A stretch of DNA of 64,000 nt from Tenacibaculum discolor (GTDB lineage: Bacteria; Bacteroidota; Bacteroidia; Flavobacteriales; Flavobacteriaceae). Of this stretch, positions 1-7,348 are shown piece after piece. The notes under the pieces were generated by a model. It saw only the letters and a program-made list of their open reading frames with translations. It searched no databases and was not told the origin of the DNA. The translations under genes were made by a program, and so were the position numbers. Location of the stretch: positions 526,445-590,444 of the forward strand of contig NZ_RCCS01000005.1 of NCBI RefSeq assembly GCF_003664185.1, in the 5' to 3' direction. Positions within the stretch are counted from its first letter, which is position 1. Each line of letters opens with the position of its first letter.

Positions 1-2
1 CT

Positions 3-206
3 GATGTGTCTTTTGGTTATGAATTTTCAGATATGATTTCGTTTAATGCTCAGGTAAATAATTTATTTGATGTGTATCCAGATGAAATTGATACTAAAGG
101 AGATTTTGTGACTGATTTAGGAGGGCGTTTTAAGTATCCATGGGAGGTAAATCAATTTGGATTCAATGGTATGACTTTTAAAGCAGGATTAACTTTTAAG
201 TTCTAA
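3..206 (+). CDS. TonB-dependent receptor, C-terminal end only (5' end outside window)
   Basis: The open frame runs in from the left edge, so only the last 67 residues are present. They contain the signature NNLFDVYPDE and an aromatic-rich final strand that ends in Phe (LTFKF), as expected for the last beta-strands of a TonB-dependent outer-membrane barrel. The complete receptor just downstream (635-3505) has NNLFDVYPDK at the matching place, so the two are tandem paralogues. The GTG at 6 is an internal valine codon rather than a start. The substrate cannot be deduced from this fragment. A rho-independent terminator follows at once. Confidence 0.8.
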   Translation, partial: DVSFGYEFSDMISFNAQVNNLFDVYPDEIDTKGDFVTDLGGRFKYPWEVNQFGFNGMTFKAGLTFKF

Positions 207-221
207 GCTTAATTGTTAGAT

Positions 222-253
222 AAAAAAAGCACCTTTTTAAGGTGCTTTTTTTT
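222..253. terminator. Rho-independent terminator after the first TonB receptor
   Basis: The stem GCACCTT / AAGGTGC (229-235 and 239-245) has a TTT loop and is flanked by an A-run on the left and a long T-run on the right. It could work in both directions. The terminator after the next receptor uses almost the same stem. Confidence 0.85.
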
Positions 254-634
254 TATGGCCTATTTCTTCATTGGTATAAGGTTTTTAAATAAAAACTCAA
301 TAAGTAAAACAACAATCCAATCATTAAAAATTATGCATAGATTCATGTACAATTGCAATGAGTTTATTGAGTCTTCATAGTAGAGTGTTATGAAATATTG
401 AAAGAATATGTTTAAAATAGTTATAAGTAAATAAATGTGTTTGGAAGAGTAGAGTATAAGGAAATTTAATTTTCTATTGGAGTGCATAGATTGTTTTACT
501 GGTTTTGATAAATAGTAATTTTTGTGTTAATGTGTTGGGAGTGATTTAATTACGGATATATTTGTTATGGAGTTTAAATATTAGTATGTTTATAATAAAT
601 TAACTTTTTTAACAAAAAAAAATAAAATAGCAAT
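254..634. other. Intergenic region, 381 bases, no convincing gene
   Basis: This AT-rich spacer lies between two TonB receptor genes. A 75-codon minus-strand frame (260-487) is rich in Ile, Leu, Phe and Tyr, as random AT-rich DNA would give, has no leader signal and ends against the terminator, so I do not call it a gene. The right part holds the candidate promoter of the 635 gene. Nothing else was recognised. Confidence 0.5.
535..564 (+). promoter_or_regulatory. Candidate Bacteroidota promoter for the receptor at 635
   Basis: TTG at 535-537, a 19-base spacer and TATATTTG at 557-564 match the -33/-7 pattern (TTG, TAnnTTTG). The predicted start near 569 would leave a leader of about 65 bases. 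Confidence 0.4.
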
Positions 635-3505
635 ATGATTATGAAACAAAAAATGAAATTATTTGTTTGTGTTTTGTTGATGTCGTTTACATCAATGATT
701 GGTCAGACGATAAAAGGAAAAATTACAGATACGAATGGAGCACCTTTGCCTTTTGTAAATGTAATAGAGAAAGGAACCACTAATGGTGTAACAACTGATG
801 ATAATGGAGAATATTTTTTAAAAGTAAGTCAGTTGCCTGTTACGGTTATAGTCTCTTCAGTAGGATTTAGAACGAAAGAAGTAAAAGTTACTGATAGCTC
901 TTTTATTACAATTGTAATAGATGAATCGAGTGAGGCCTTAGAAGAGGTGGTAATTGTAGGTTCTCGTAATAAAGGTAGAGTTGCAATAGATTCTCCTGTA
1001 GCTATTGATGTGTTAGATGTTTCAAAGCTTACTCAATCAGCACCTCAAGTTACAGTGACAGAAATTCTAAATTATGCAGCACCGTCTTTTAATTCCAATC
1101 CTCAATCAATTTCAGATGGTACGGATCATATTGCGCCAGCAGCATTAAGAGGATTAGGTCCAGATCAGGTATTAGTGTTGATTAATGGGAAAAGACGTCA
1201 CAAAACTGCTTTGGTAAACGTAAATGGTACTTTTGGTAGAGGTTCAGTGGGTACAGATATGACAACAATTCCATCAATTGCTATTGAAAGAATTGAAATT
1301 CTTAGAGATGGTGCAGCGGCTCAATATGGTTCTGATGCTATTGCAGGAATAATAAATATCGTCTTAAAGAAATCTACGAATAAGTTAGAAGTTAACTTAA
1401 CAACAGGTGCAAATTTTACAAGTAAAAGTAGCCCTGAGAGAGATATAGACGGAGAAAAATTAAACTTAGGGTTAAATTATGGACTGCCAATTGGTAAAGA
1501 TGGTGGATTTATAAATTTTACTGGAAATTTTGATTTTAGAGGATGGACTAATAGAATGCAAGAATGGGAAGGTTCAATATTTAATGCTTACAACTCTATT
1601 GAAAGAGTTGCAGCAGCAGATGGGTATAATATTTCAAACCTATTAGATGATGATTTAGATGATATTTTTAATTATGCAGGTGATGCAGGAATTACATTGA
1701 ATGGTACTGAAACAAAAGAAGAATTGCGAACAATCTTAGGAGCTGATGTTACTGAAGCAGAGTTGTTAGCTCGTGGCTTGAAAAGAAGTGATTTTAACAT
1801 GAGAGTGGGGCAATCAAGGGTAAGAGGAGCGCAGTTTTTTGCAAACATGGAAATTCCGTTAGGAAATGAAACCTTTATTTATGGTAATGCTGGTTTAAGT
1901 TATAAGAATGGTAATGCAGCAGGTTTCTATAGATTACCAAATCAATCTAGGGCATATACTCCAGCGTATATGAACGGATTTTTACCAGAGATAAACTCTA
2001 ATATTCAAGACAAATCGTATGCGGTTGGAATAAAAGGAAAGTTAGGTGATTGGAATGTAGATTTTTCAAATACATTTGGTAGAAATGAGTTCAATTATTT
2101 GATAAGTAACTCAAGTAATGCATCTTTAGGTAATTCAACGCCTTTTGAAGCGAATTCAGGTGGGTTTTACTCAAGTGAAAATACAACAAATATTGACCTT
2201 AGTAAGTTTTACGAAGATGTAATGTCTGGTTTAAATATCGCTTTTGGAGCTGAATACCGTTTGGAAAATTATGGTATTATTGCAGGAGAGGAAGCGTCGT
2301 ATGCGAGATATAATACATTGGGTAATGTACATGATCCAACAGATCCTGATTCAATGGTTCCTGAAGATTTTTTTGGTGAACCAAGACCAGGAGGTATTCA
2401 AGTGTTTCCTGGGTTTAAACCAGAAAATGAAGTAAACTCATTCAGAAACTCTATAGCTGGTTACATAGATGTAGAAGCAGATTTCACAGAGTCTTTTTTA
2501 TTAAGTGGAGCTGTACGTTATGAGAATTTCTCAGACTTTGGAGGTACTTTAAATGTAAAAGTAGCATCTAGGGTAAAAGCTTCTAAAAATTTTAATTTAA
2601 GAGCTAGTTTACAAACAGGGTTTAGAGCACCATCATTGCATCAAATATCTTACAGTTCAACCAGTACCTTGTTTGTAGATGGTATACCAAATGAAGTTGG
2701 GGTATTTTCAAATACTTCGAGAGTTGCAAGAATTTTAGGAATAGGTAAATTAAAAGAAGAAACTTCTTTTGGGTTTTCAGCAGGTTTTACAGCAAAAGTG
2801 CCAAGTGCAAACTTAAAGTTTACGGTTGATGGATATCTTATAAATATTGATGACAGAGTAATATTAACAGGGAGTTTTGGTCATAATGATGACGCTGAGT
2901 TGAAAAAGTTGTTCCAACAAGCAAATGCTACACAAGCAGCATTTTTTGCAAATGCTGTAGATACTCAAACAAAAGGAGTAGATATTGTTGTAGATCACAA
3001 AGCAGACCTTTCTGATAAGATGAGGTTAACTAACACTTTAGCGTTTACATTTTCGAAAACGAATGAAGAAGGTGTGAATATTCCAACTGCTATAAAAAAT
3101 GCAGACTTGTCAGAAACTTATTTTGACCCAACAAGTAGAATTTATTTAGAGTCTTCGGTTCCTACAACAAAAGGGAATTTATCACACAATTTAAGTGTTA
3201 ATGACAAATGGAGTATCTTTTTAAGAAATAGTTATTTTGGAGAAGTTGAAGAAGCAACTAATAATGATAGCCCAAATATAGATACAACATTTGGAGGAAA
3301 AGTAGTAACAGACCTTTCTTTTGGATATAACTTTAATAAGAACCTAAGTTTAACATTAGGAGCAAATAATTTATTTGATGTTTATCCAGATAAAAATGAC
3401 CCTGCTTTTAGATCTAGTGGGCGTTTTATCTACTCTAGACGTTCTGTACAGTTCGGAACTAATGGTAGACATTTATTTGCTAGATTACGTTTTGTGTTAG
3501 ATTAA
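635..3505 (+). CDS. TonB-dependent outer-membrane receptor
   Basis: This 956-residue protein is an outer-membrane gated channel driven by TonB. A signal peptide (about residues 1-23, ending SMIGQ) is followed by a carboxypeptidase-like regulatory beta-sandwich (about 24-88, with IKGKITDTNGAPLPFVNV). The plug domain (about 90-250) includes LRGLGPDQVLVLINGKRR, RIEILRDGAAAQYGSDAIAG and IINIVLKK. A long beta-barrel ends in Asp after a Phe/Val-rich final strand (RLRFVLD). The start at 635 is the first ATG before the signal peptide; a second ATG lies two codons on. No SusD-like partner follows, so it is probably not a polysaccharide SusCD pair. It is a paralogue of the receptor that ends at 206. 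The substrate is unknown; iron complexes or other small ligands are possible. Confidence 0.9.
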   Translation: MIMKQKMKLFVCVLLMSFTSMIGQTIKGKITDTNGAPLPFVNVIEKGTTNGVTTDDNGEYFLKVSQLPVTVIVSSVGFRTKEVKVTDSSFITIVIDESSEALEEVVIVGSRNKGRVAIDSPVAIDVLDVSKLTQSAPQVTVTEILNYAAPSFNSNPQSISDGTDHIAPAALRGLGPDQVLVLINGKRRHKTALVNVNGTFGRGSVGTDMTTIPSIAIERIEILRDGAAAQYGSDAIAGIINIVLKKSTNKLEVNLTTGANFTSKSSPERDIDGEKLNLGLNYGLPIGKDGGFINFTGNFDFRGWTNRMQEWEGSIFNAYNSIERVAAADGYNISNLLDDDLDDIFNYAGDAGITLNGTETKEELRTILGADVTEAELLARGLKRSDFNMRVGQSRVRGAQFFANMEIPLGNETFIYGNAGLSYKNGNAAGFYRLPNQSRAYTPAYMNGFLPEINSNIQDKSYAVGIKGKLGDWNVDFSNTFGRNEFNYLISNSSNASLGNSTPFEANSGGFYSSENTTNIDLSKFYEDVMSGLNIAFGAEYRLENYGIIAGEEASYARYNTLGNVHDPTDPDSMVPEDFFGEPRPGGIQVFPGFKPENEVNSFRNSIAGYIDVEADFTESFLLSGAVRYENFSDFGGTLNVKVASRVKASKNFNLRASLQTGFRAPSLHQISYSSTSTLFVDGIPNEVGVFSNTSRVARILGIGKLKEETSFGFSAGFTAKVPSANLKFTVDGYLINIDDRVILTGSFGHNDDAELKKLFQQANATQAAFFANAVDTQTKGVDIVVDHKADLSDKMRLTNTLAFTFSKTNEEGVNIPTAIKNADLSETYFDPTSRIYLESSVPTTKGNLSHNLSVNDKWSIFLRNSYFGEVEEATNNDSPNIDTTFGGKVVTDLSFGYNFNKNLSLTLGANNLFDVYPDKNDPAFRSSGRFIYSRRSVQFGTNGRHLFARLRFVLD

Positions 3506-3521
3506 GACTGAAATAACTCAT

Positions 3522-3553
3522 AAAAAAAGCACCTCAAAAAGGTGCTTTTTTTT
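3522..3553. terminator. Bidirectional terminator between convergent genes
   Basis: The stem GCACCT / AGGTGC (3529-3534 and 3540-3545) is flanked by A- and T-runs and sits between the receptor stop at 3505 and the minus-strand lpxH stop at 3552. The stem nearly repeats the one at 229-245. Confidence 0.85.
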
Positions 3554-4319
3554 ATTGTTTATATTCTTTTAAAAATAGTTTATCGTTTTCAAAAACCGCA
3601 TAGGTATAATACTGAATCCAATCACCTGTATTAAGGTAAACACTGTTCTCTTTAAGTTGAATTTCTAAAGGGAGATGTCTGTGTCCAAAAACAAAATAAT
3701 CGTAGTGTTTGGTTTCTAATTTACGTTTACAATATTGTACTAGCCATTCATTGTCTTCGCCTAAAAATTTAGCATCCTCATCACCAGAAATCAATTTGTT
3801 TTTAACCGACATGTATTGTCCTAATCTAACTCCTAAATCTGGATGTAGCCAACGAAACATCCATTGAAATAGCGGGAATGTAAACACTTTTTTCATACGT
3901 TTATACCCTTTGTCTCCAGGTCCTAATCCATCACCATGGCCTATTAAAAATAATTTATCGTTGATTTTAAATTCTTGAGGTGAATGAAATACAGGAATGT
4001 TTAATTCCTTTTCAAAATAATCATGCATCCATAAATCATGATTTCCAACAAAAAAGTAAATCGGGATACCACTATCTTTTATTTCAGCAAGTTTACCTAA
4101 AACACGAACAAAACCTTTAGGAACAACAGTTTTATACTCAAACCAAAAATCGAATAAATCACCTAGAATAAAAATTACTTCAGCATCTTTTTTAACATCG
4201 TTTAGCCATGTAACAAACTTTTGTTCACGAGGAAAACTAGCTTCAGAAGTTGGAGCTCCTAAATGTTGGTCAGAAGCAAAATAGACTTTTTTATTTTCAG
4301 AAGTATTGATTGAAATCAA
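3552..4319 (-). CDS. lpxH: UDP-2,3-diacylglucosamine diphosphatase, LpxH-like
   Basis: This 255-residue calcineurin-like metallophosphoesterase would remove UMP from UDP-2,3-diacylglucosamine in lipid A synthesis, on the inner face of the cytoplasmic membrane. The family motifs are present in order: DQHLG (17-21), GDLFDFW (53-59), GNHD (92-95), GHGDG (127-131) and GHRH near 215; these His and Asp residues bind two metal ions. The length matches LpxH (about 240-260). The best start is a TTG at 4319, because no in-frame ATG lies nearby upstream or before the first metal motif. It is divergent from tadA across 94 bases and convergent with the receptor gene. Another phosphoesterase of the same fold is possible, but the order and content of the motifs favour LpxH. 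Confidence 0.8.
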   Translation of the reverse strand: MISINTSENKKVYFASDQHLGAPTSEASFPREQKFVTWLNDVKKDAEVIFILGDLFDFWFEYKTVVPKGFVRVLGKLAEIKDSGIPIYFFVGNHDLWMHDYFEKELNIPVFHSPQEFKINDKLFLIGHGDGLGPGDKGYKRMKKVFTFPLFQWMFRWLHPDLGVRLGQYMSVKNKLISGDEDAKFLGEDNEWLVQYCKRKLETKHYDYFVFGHRHLPLEIQLKENSVYLNTGDWIQYYTYAVFENDKLFLKEYKQ

Positions 4320-4378
4320 ATCGTAAATTTTGGTAAAAATAAGTATTTTACCTAGAGTTTACACAAACAAATTTTGGC

Positions 4379-4386
4379 TACATTTG
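4379..4386 (+). promoter_or_regulatory. Candidate -7 element for tadA
   Basis: TACATTTG matches TAnnTTTG, 28 bases before the tadA ATG. A TTTA at 4358-4361 with a 17-base spacer is a weak -33 candidate. Confidence 0.4.
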
Positions 4387-4413
4387 TTTTAGTATTTACA
4401 AAAACTCTTGTTG

Positions 4414-4860
4414 ATGAAACCATTTGATGATGCCTACTTTATGAGAAAAGCTTTACAGGAAGCTGAGTTAGCTTTTGATAAAGGAGAGGTTCCTGTTGGT
4501 GCAGTTATTGTTTTTAAAGATCAAATAATAGCAAGAGCACATAACTTAACAGAGTTGTTAAATGATGTTACCGCACATGCAGAAATGCAAGCGTTTACTG
4601 CAGCAGCAGATTTTTTAGGTGGAAAGTATTTAAAAGACTGTACTTTGTATGTTACGCTAGAGCCTTGTCAAATGTGTGCGGGAGCGAGTTACTGGACGCA
4701 AATAGGTAAGATAGTGTACGGAGCTAGTGAACCTAAACTTGGTTTTTCTGTTTTACAAACTAAAATACATCCAAAAACAAAAGTAATATCAGGAGTTTTG
4801 GAAGAAGAGTGTGGCTTTTTGTTGAAGAAATTCTTTATTGAAAAACGCAACTTAAATTGA
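4414..4860 (+). CDS. tadA: tRNA-specific adenosine deaminase TadA
   Basis: This 148-residue zinc deaminase converts A34 to inosine in the anticodon of tRNA-Arg(ACG). The cytidine-deaminase-fold motifs are clear: HAE at 55-57 (zinc His and catalytic Glu), and PCQMC at 84-88, whose two Cys are the other zinc ligands. VPVGAVIV near residue 26 is the usual first strand. I start at ATG 4414 (MKPFDDAYF); the two TTG codons before it only extend the frame. The length fits the family (about 150-165). It stands alone on the plus strand with ogt convergent downstream. A guanine deaminase relation is less likely, because the TadA-type N-terminus is present. Confidence 0.9.
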   Translation: MKPFDDAYFMRKALQEAELAFDKGEVPVGAVIVFKDQIIARAHNLTELLNDVTAHAEMQAFTAAADFLGGKYLKDCTLYVTLEPCQMCAGASYWTQIGKIVYGASEPKLGFSVLQTKIHPKTKVISGVLEEECGFLLKKFFIEKRNLN

Positions 4861-4903
4861 CGATAGTCATTCCGAACTTGTTTCGAGACCTTATAAAAAG
4901 AAA

Positions 4904-5395
4904 TTAAAACAAAGTCTGTTGTTTGGCTCCACTTTCGTGTTCCAATAACCATTTTTTACGCCAAATACCTCCTGCATATCCAGTTAGAGAGCCATCAGAA
5001 CCCACAACTCTATGACAAGGTATGATAATCCAAATAGGGTTTTTACCGTTAGCAGAAGCTACCGCACGAATTGCTTTTACATCTCCTAATTGTTTGGTTT
5101 GTTCTAAATAGGTTCTGGTGCTACCAAAAGGAATATGTAATAACTCATTCCAAACAGATTGTTGAAACGTTGTTCCTTGTGGGTTTAACTTTAGGTCAAA
5201 TTCTTTTCTGGTACCAGTAAAATATTCATTTAGTTGAGTAACGCAATCTTGTAAACAAGTTGGAGTTTTATTTGAGGTAATGAGGCTAGTGGAAGTATCA
5301 TCATCTAATACAGAAATTGATTGAATTCCGTTTTCATCGCCATCAATTTTGGCAATTCCAATAGGAGTTTTATAATATGTAGTTTGTAGGTTCAA
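4904..5395 (-). CDS. ogt: Methylated-DNA--[protein]-cysteine S-methyltransferase
   Basis: This 163-residue suicide DNA repair enzyme transfers the O6-methyl group of guanine to its own Cys127, inside the invariant PCHRV motif (126-130). Before it comes the helix-turn-helix DNA-binding segment, including YLEQTKQLGDVKAIRAV and the Asn hinge (ASANGKNP); after it come GGIWRKKWLLEHE-type residues. The N-terminal ribonuclease-like domain is about 70 residues, so this is the Ogt type without an Ada regulatory domain. Its ATG follows the stop of the 5397 gene almost directly, so tatD, the 5397 gene and ogt probably form one transcript. Confidence 0.9.
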   Translation of the reverse strand: MNLQTTYYKTPIGIAKIDGDENGIQSISVLDDDTSTSLITSNKTPTCLQDCVTQLNEYFTGTRKEFDLKLNPQGTTFQQSVWNELLHIPFGSTRTYLEQTKQLGDVKAIRAVASANGKNPIWIIIPCHRVVGSDGSLTGYAGGIWRKKWLLEHESGAKQQTLF

Positions 5396-5396
5396 T

Positions 5397-6059
5397 TTAA
5401 TCTAAGTGTTGATATTTTCTTTTTTGCCTGTCTGAACTTTTAAAATATAAATCGTTAATAAAAGGATATTTTTTTGAAATTTTTAAACGAATTGTTTTTT
5501 TGTTTTTACAATCCTCTAAATTACTACAATTAATACTGTCTTTATGAAGCCTTGTTCTAAAAAAATAATTCTGGTTATTAAGGCTATAGTTTATATATAG
5601 ATCTAAAGAAGGGTAATGCCCTTCCAAAACTTTTGCTATTTTTCCATTAACATAAATACCATTTTGAATTAATTCTTTTGGGTTTAATGGTTTTTCAGTT
5701 AGTAATAATTTACTAACACTGTTTTTTTTTGAACTATAAAGGATAGGGTAAAACTTTAGTTTTTCGGGTAAGGTGTTATTGTTTTGGATTTGCTGTGAAC
5801 CATTATGAATTTTACCATTAACTGAATATCTATATTCTACATATTTTCTTGTTCTAACAGAAGAAACGTTTTTTACCAAGGCTACGCTTTTAACACCTTC
5901 TTTGTCTAAATTTGTATATAAATAATCAATATCACTTCTTGAAAATTTATATATAATATAAAATGCAACGAAAAATAAAAATATTAAATCTTGACGGAAT
6001 ATTTTTTTAAACACCAAAAACGTCTTTAGAATTCTGTGTAGTAATTTCCGAAATTTCAT
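5397..6059 (-). CDS. Membrane-anchored protein of unknown function
   Basis: I do not recognise this 220-residue protein. It has a basic N-terminus, one strong hydrophobic segment (about residues 25-40, rich in Leu, Ile and Phe) and then a hydrophilic domain of about 170 residues with alternating beta-type patterns and two Cys late in the chain (NCSNLEDCKN). Parts such as GVKSVALVKN...YRYSVNGKIHNGS recall DUF3592-like envelope proteins, but this is only an impression. The ATG at 6059 lies 53 bases inside tatD; the only later candidates before the membrane segment are TTG/GTG near 6017-6012, so an overlap of some kind seems real. The gene sits between tatD and ogt on one strand, with one base between its stop and ogt. 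Confidence 0.6.
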   Translation of the reverse strand: MKFRKLLHRILKTFLVFKKIFRQDLIFLFFVAFYIIYKFSRSDIDYLYTNLDKEGVKSVALVKNVSSVRTRKYVEYRYSVNGKIHNGSQQIQNNNTLPEKLKFYPILYSSKKNSVSKLLLTEKPLNPKELIQNGIYVNGKIAKVLEGHYPSLDLYINYSLNNQNYFFRTRLHKDSINCSNLEDCKNKKTIRLKISKKYPFINDLYFKSSDRQKRKYQHLD

Positions 6060-6771
6060 CGAAAGTCAATCCATAAATATCTACCAACTTATCCACAACA
6101 TTAGTTATGTAGCTACTTTCATTACGTTTACCTCGATATGGAGTAGGAGCTAGGTACGGGGAATCGGTTTCTAACACAATGTGTTTGATATCAATTTGAT
6201 TTAAAAACTTGTCAATTTTTCCATTTTTAAATGTCGCTACACCACCAATTCCTAATTTCATGTTGTAGGAAATTGCTTTTTCAGCTTGTTCTAAAGTTCC
6301 TGTAAAACAGTGGAAAATTCCGTATAAATCGTCTCCTTTTTCTGTTTCTAAAACTTCAAAAATTTCATCAAAGGCATCACGACAATGAATTACAATAGGT
6401 AGTTTTTTCTCTTTTGCCCACTGAATTTGCGTACGGAAGGCTTCTTGTTGTTGTGGTAAAAAAGTTTTGTCCCAATATAAATCGATACCAATTTCACCAA
6501 TCGCATAAAAATCACGTTTATCTAGCCATTCTTTTACATGTGCTAATTCTTCTTGGTAGTTCTCTTTTACCGAAGTAGGGTGTAAGCCCATCATTAAAAA
6601 CACATCTTCTGGATAGTTTTTTTCTAAGTCGAACATACGTTCTGTATACGAACTATCAATTGCAGGAATAAAAAAACGAGAAACACCAGCTTTTTTAGCG
6701 CGTTGTATCATTTCGTTTCTGTCTTCGTCAAACTGACTTGAATATAAGTGGGTGTGTGTATCTGTAATCAT
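6007..6771 (-). CDS. TatD family metal-dependent hydrolase (putative DNase)
   Basis: This 254-residue TIM-barrel protein carries the full TatD pattern: DTHTHL near the N-terminus (metal His pair), GLHPTSVKE, AIGEIGIDLYWD (metal Glu), IVIHCRDAFDE, GIFHCFTG, and ETDSPYLAP with the metal Asp. TatD/YcfH proteins are Mg-dependent 3'-5' exonucleases or DNases with proposed roles in DNA repair or turnover. The ATG at 6771 gives the usual N-terminus MITDTHTH. It is divergent from the retropepsin-like gene, only 36 bases away, and overlaps the following gene by 53 bases. Confidence 0.9.
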   Translation of the reverse strand: MITDTHTHLYSSQFDEDRNEMIQRAKKAGVSRFFIPAIDSSYTERMFDLEKNYPEDVFLMMGLHPTSVKENYQEELAHVKEWLDKRDFYAIGEIGIDLYWDKTFLPQQQEAFRTQIQWAKEKKLPIVIHCRDAFDEIFEVLETEKGDDLYGIFHCFTGTLEQAEKAISYNMKLGIGGVATFKNGKIDKFLNQIDIKHIVLETDSPYLAPTPYRGKRNESSYITNVVDKLVDIYGLTFDEISEITTQNSKDVFGV

Positions 6772-6780
6772 TTATTGCCG

Positions 6781-6801
6781 TATCTTTACGAGACAAAAGT
6801 A
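6781..6801. promoter_or_regulatory. Candidate overlapping divergent -7 elements (tatD and protease)
   Basis: On the minus strand TACTTTTG (6801-6794) matches TAnnTTTG and points to tatD. On the plus strand TATCTTTA (6781-6788) differs only at the last base and points to the gene at 6808. The two elements are five bases apart, so both promoters would share one small region. Confidence 0.4.
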
Positions 6802-6807
6802 CAAGAA

Positions 6808-7287
6808 ATGGCAAGTTTGAAAAAAGTATTACGAAAAAAGAAATACATTAAAATAAAACTCAAAAAAATGATCACAAATCATTTAGAGTTAGATGCGGAG
6901 ATAAATGGTGTTAAAGGAAGGTTTATTTTAGATACAGGCGCTTCCAATTCGTGTGTTGGGTTAGATTTAATAGAGCGTTTTAAACTTGTTTCTGAAGAAA
7001 GTGAAGTGAAAGCTGCTGGAGCAGGAGCGACGGATATGGAAACACATAAGTCAGGAAACAATTCTCTTAAAATAGGGAAGTGGAAAGCGAATGATTGTGA
7101 TTTAGTATTGTTTGATTTAACGCATGTAAATACGGCTTTAAAACAACATGATGCTGATGAGGTAGACGGAATTATAGGAGCAGATATTTTAGAGTTGGGG
7201 AAAGCCTTTATTGATTATAATAAGAGAGCATTGTATTTAAAGAAGCTTAAAAAGAAAAAAGTTAGAAAATTAAAAGTTCCATTTTAG
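6808..7287 (+). CDS. Retropepsin-like aspartic protease domain protein
   Basis: This small protein (159 residues from ATG 6808) has one aspartic protease half-domain. FILDTGAS (39-46) contains the catalytic Asp42 in the DTG motif, and IIGADIL followed by FIDYNKRALYL is the typical second half of clan AA single-domain proteases, which work as dimers. A strongly basic N-terminus (residues 4-20) and C-terminus (KKLKKKKVRKLK) flank the domain; there is no signal peptide. I prefer ATG 6808 to the GTG at 6748, which would lie inside tatD. Similar proteins are common in Bacteroidota, and their substrates are not known to me. Confidence 0.75.
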   Translation: MASLKKVLRKKKYIKIKLKKMITNHLELDAEINGVKGRFILDTGASNSCVGLDLIERFKLVSEESEVKAAGAGATDMETHKSGNNSLKIGKWKANDCDLVLFDLTHVNTALKQHDADEVDGIIGADILELGKAFIDYNKRALYLKKLKKKKVRKLKVPF

Positions 7288-7292
7288 AACAT

Positions 7293-7326
7293 AAAAAATC
7301 CGTAAGACGCGTCTTACGGATTTTTT
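7293..7326. terminator. Bidirectional terminator, perfect 34-base palindrome
   Basis: The two 17-base arms (7293-7309 and 7310-7326) are exactly complementary, with six A at one end and six T at the other and core TCCGTAAGACG. It lies between the convergent genes ending at 7287 and 7349. Confidence 0.9.
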
Positions 7327-7348
7327 TATACTTAATAGTTTAAGTTAA

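Noticed and set aside
260..487. 75-codon minus-strand frame between two receptors
   Set aside because: Composition is that of chance AT-rich DNA, there is no leader or promoter signal, and it ends against the terminator.
4408..4413. Upstream TTG start for tadA
   Set aside because: ATG 4414 gives the usual TadA N-terminus; the TTG codons only extend the open frame.
6748..6807. GTG start of the protease inside tatD
   Set aside because: It would overlap tatD; ATG 6808 gives the shorter and more usual form.
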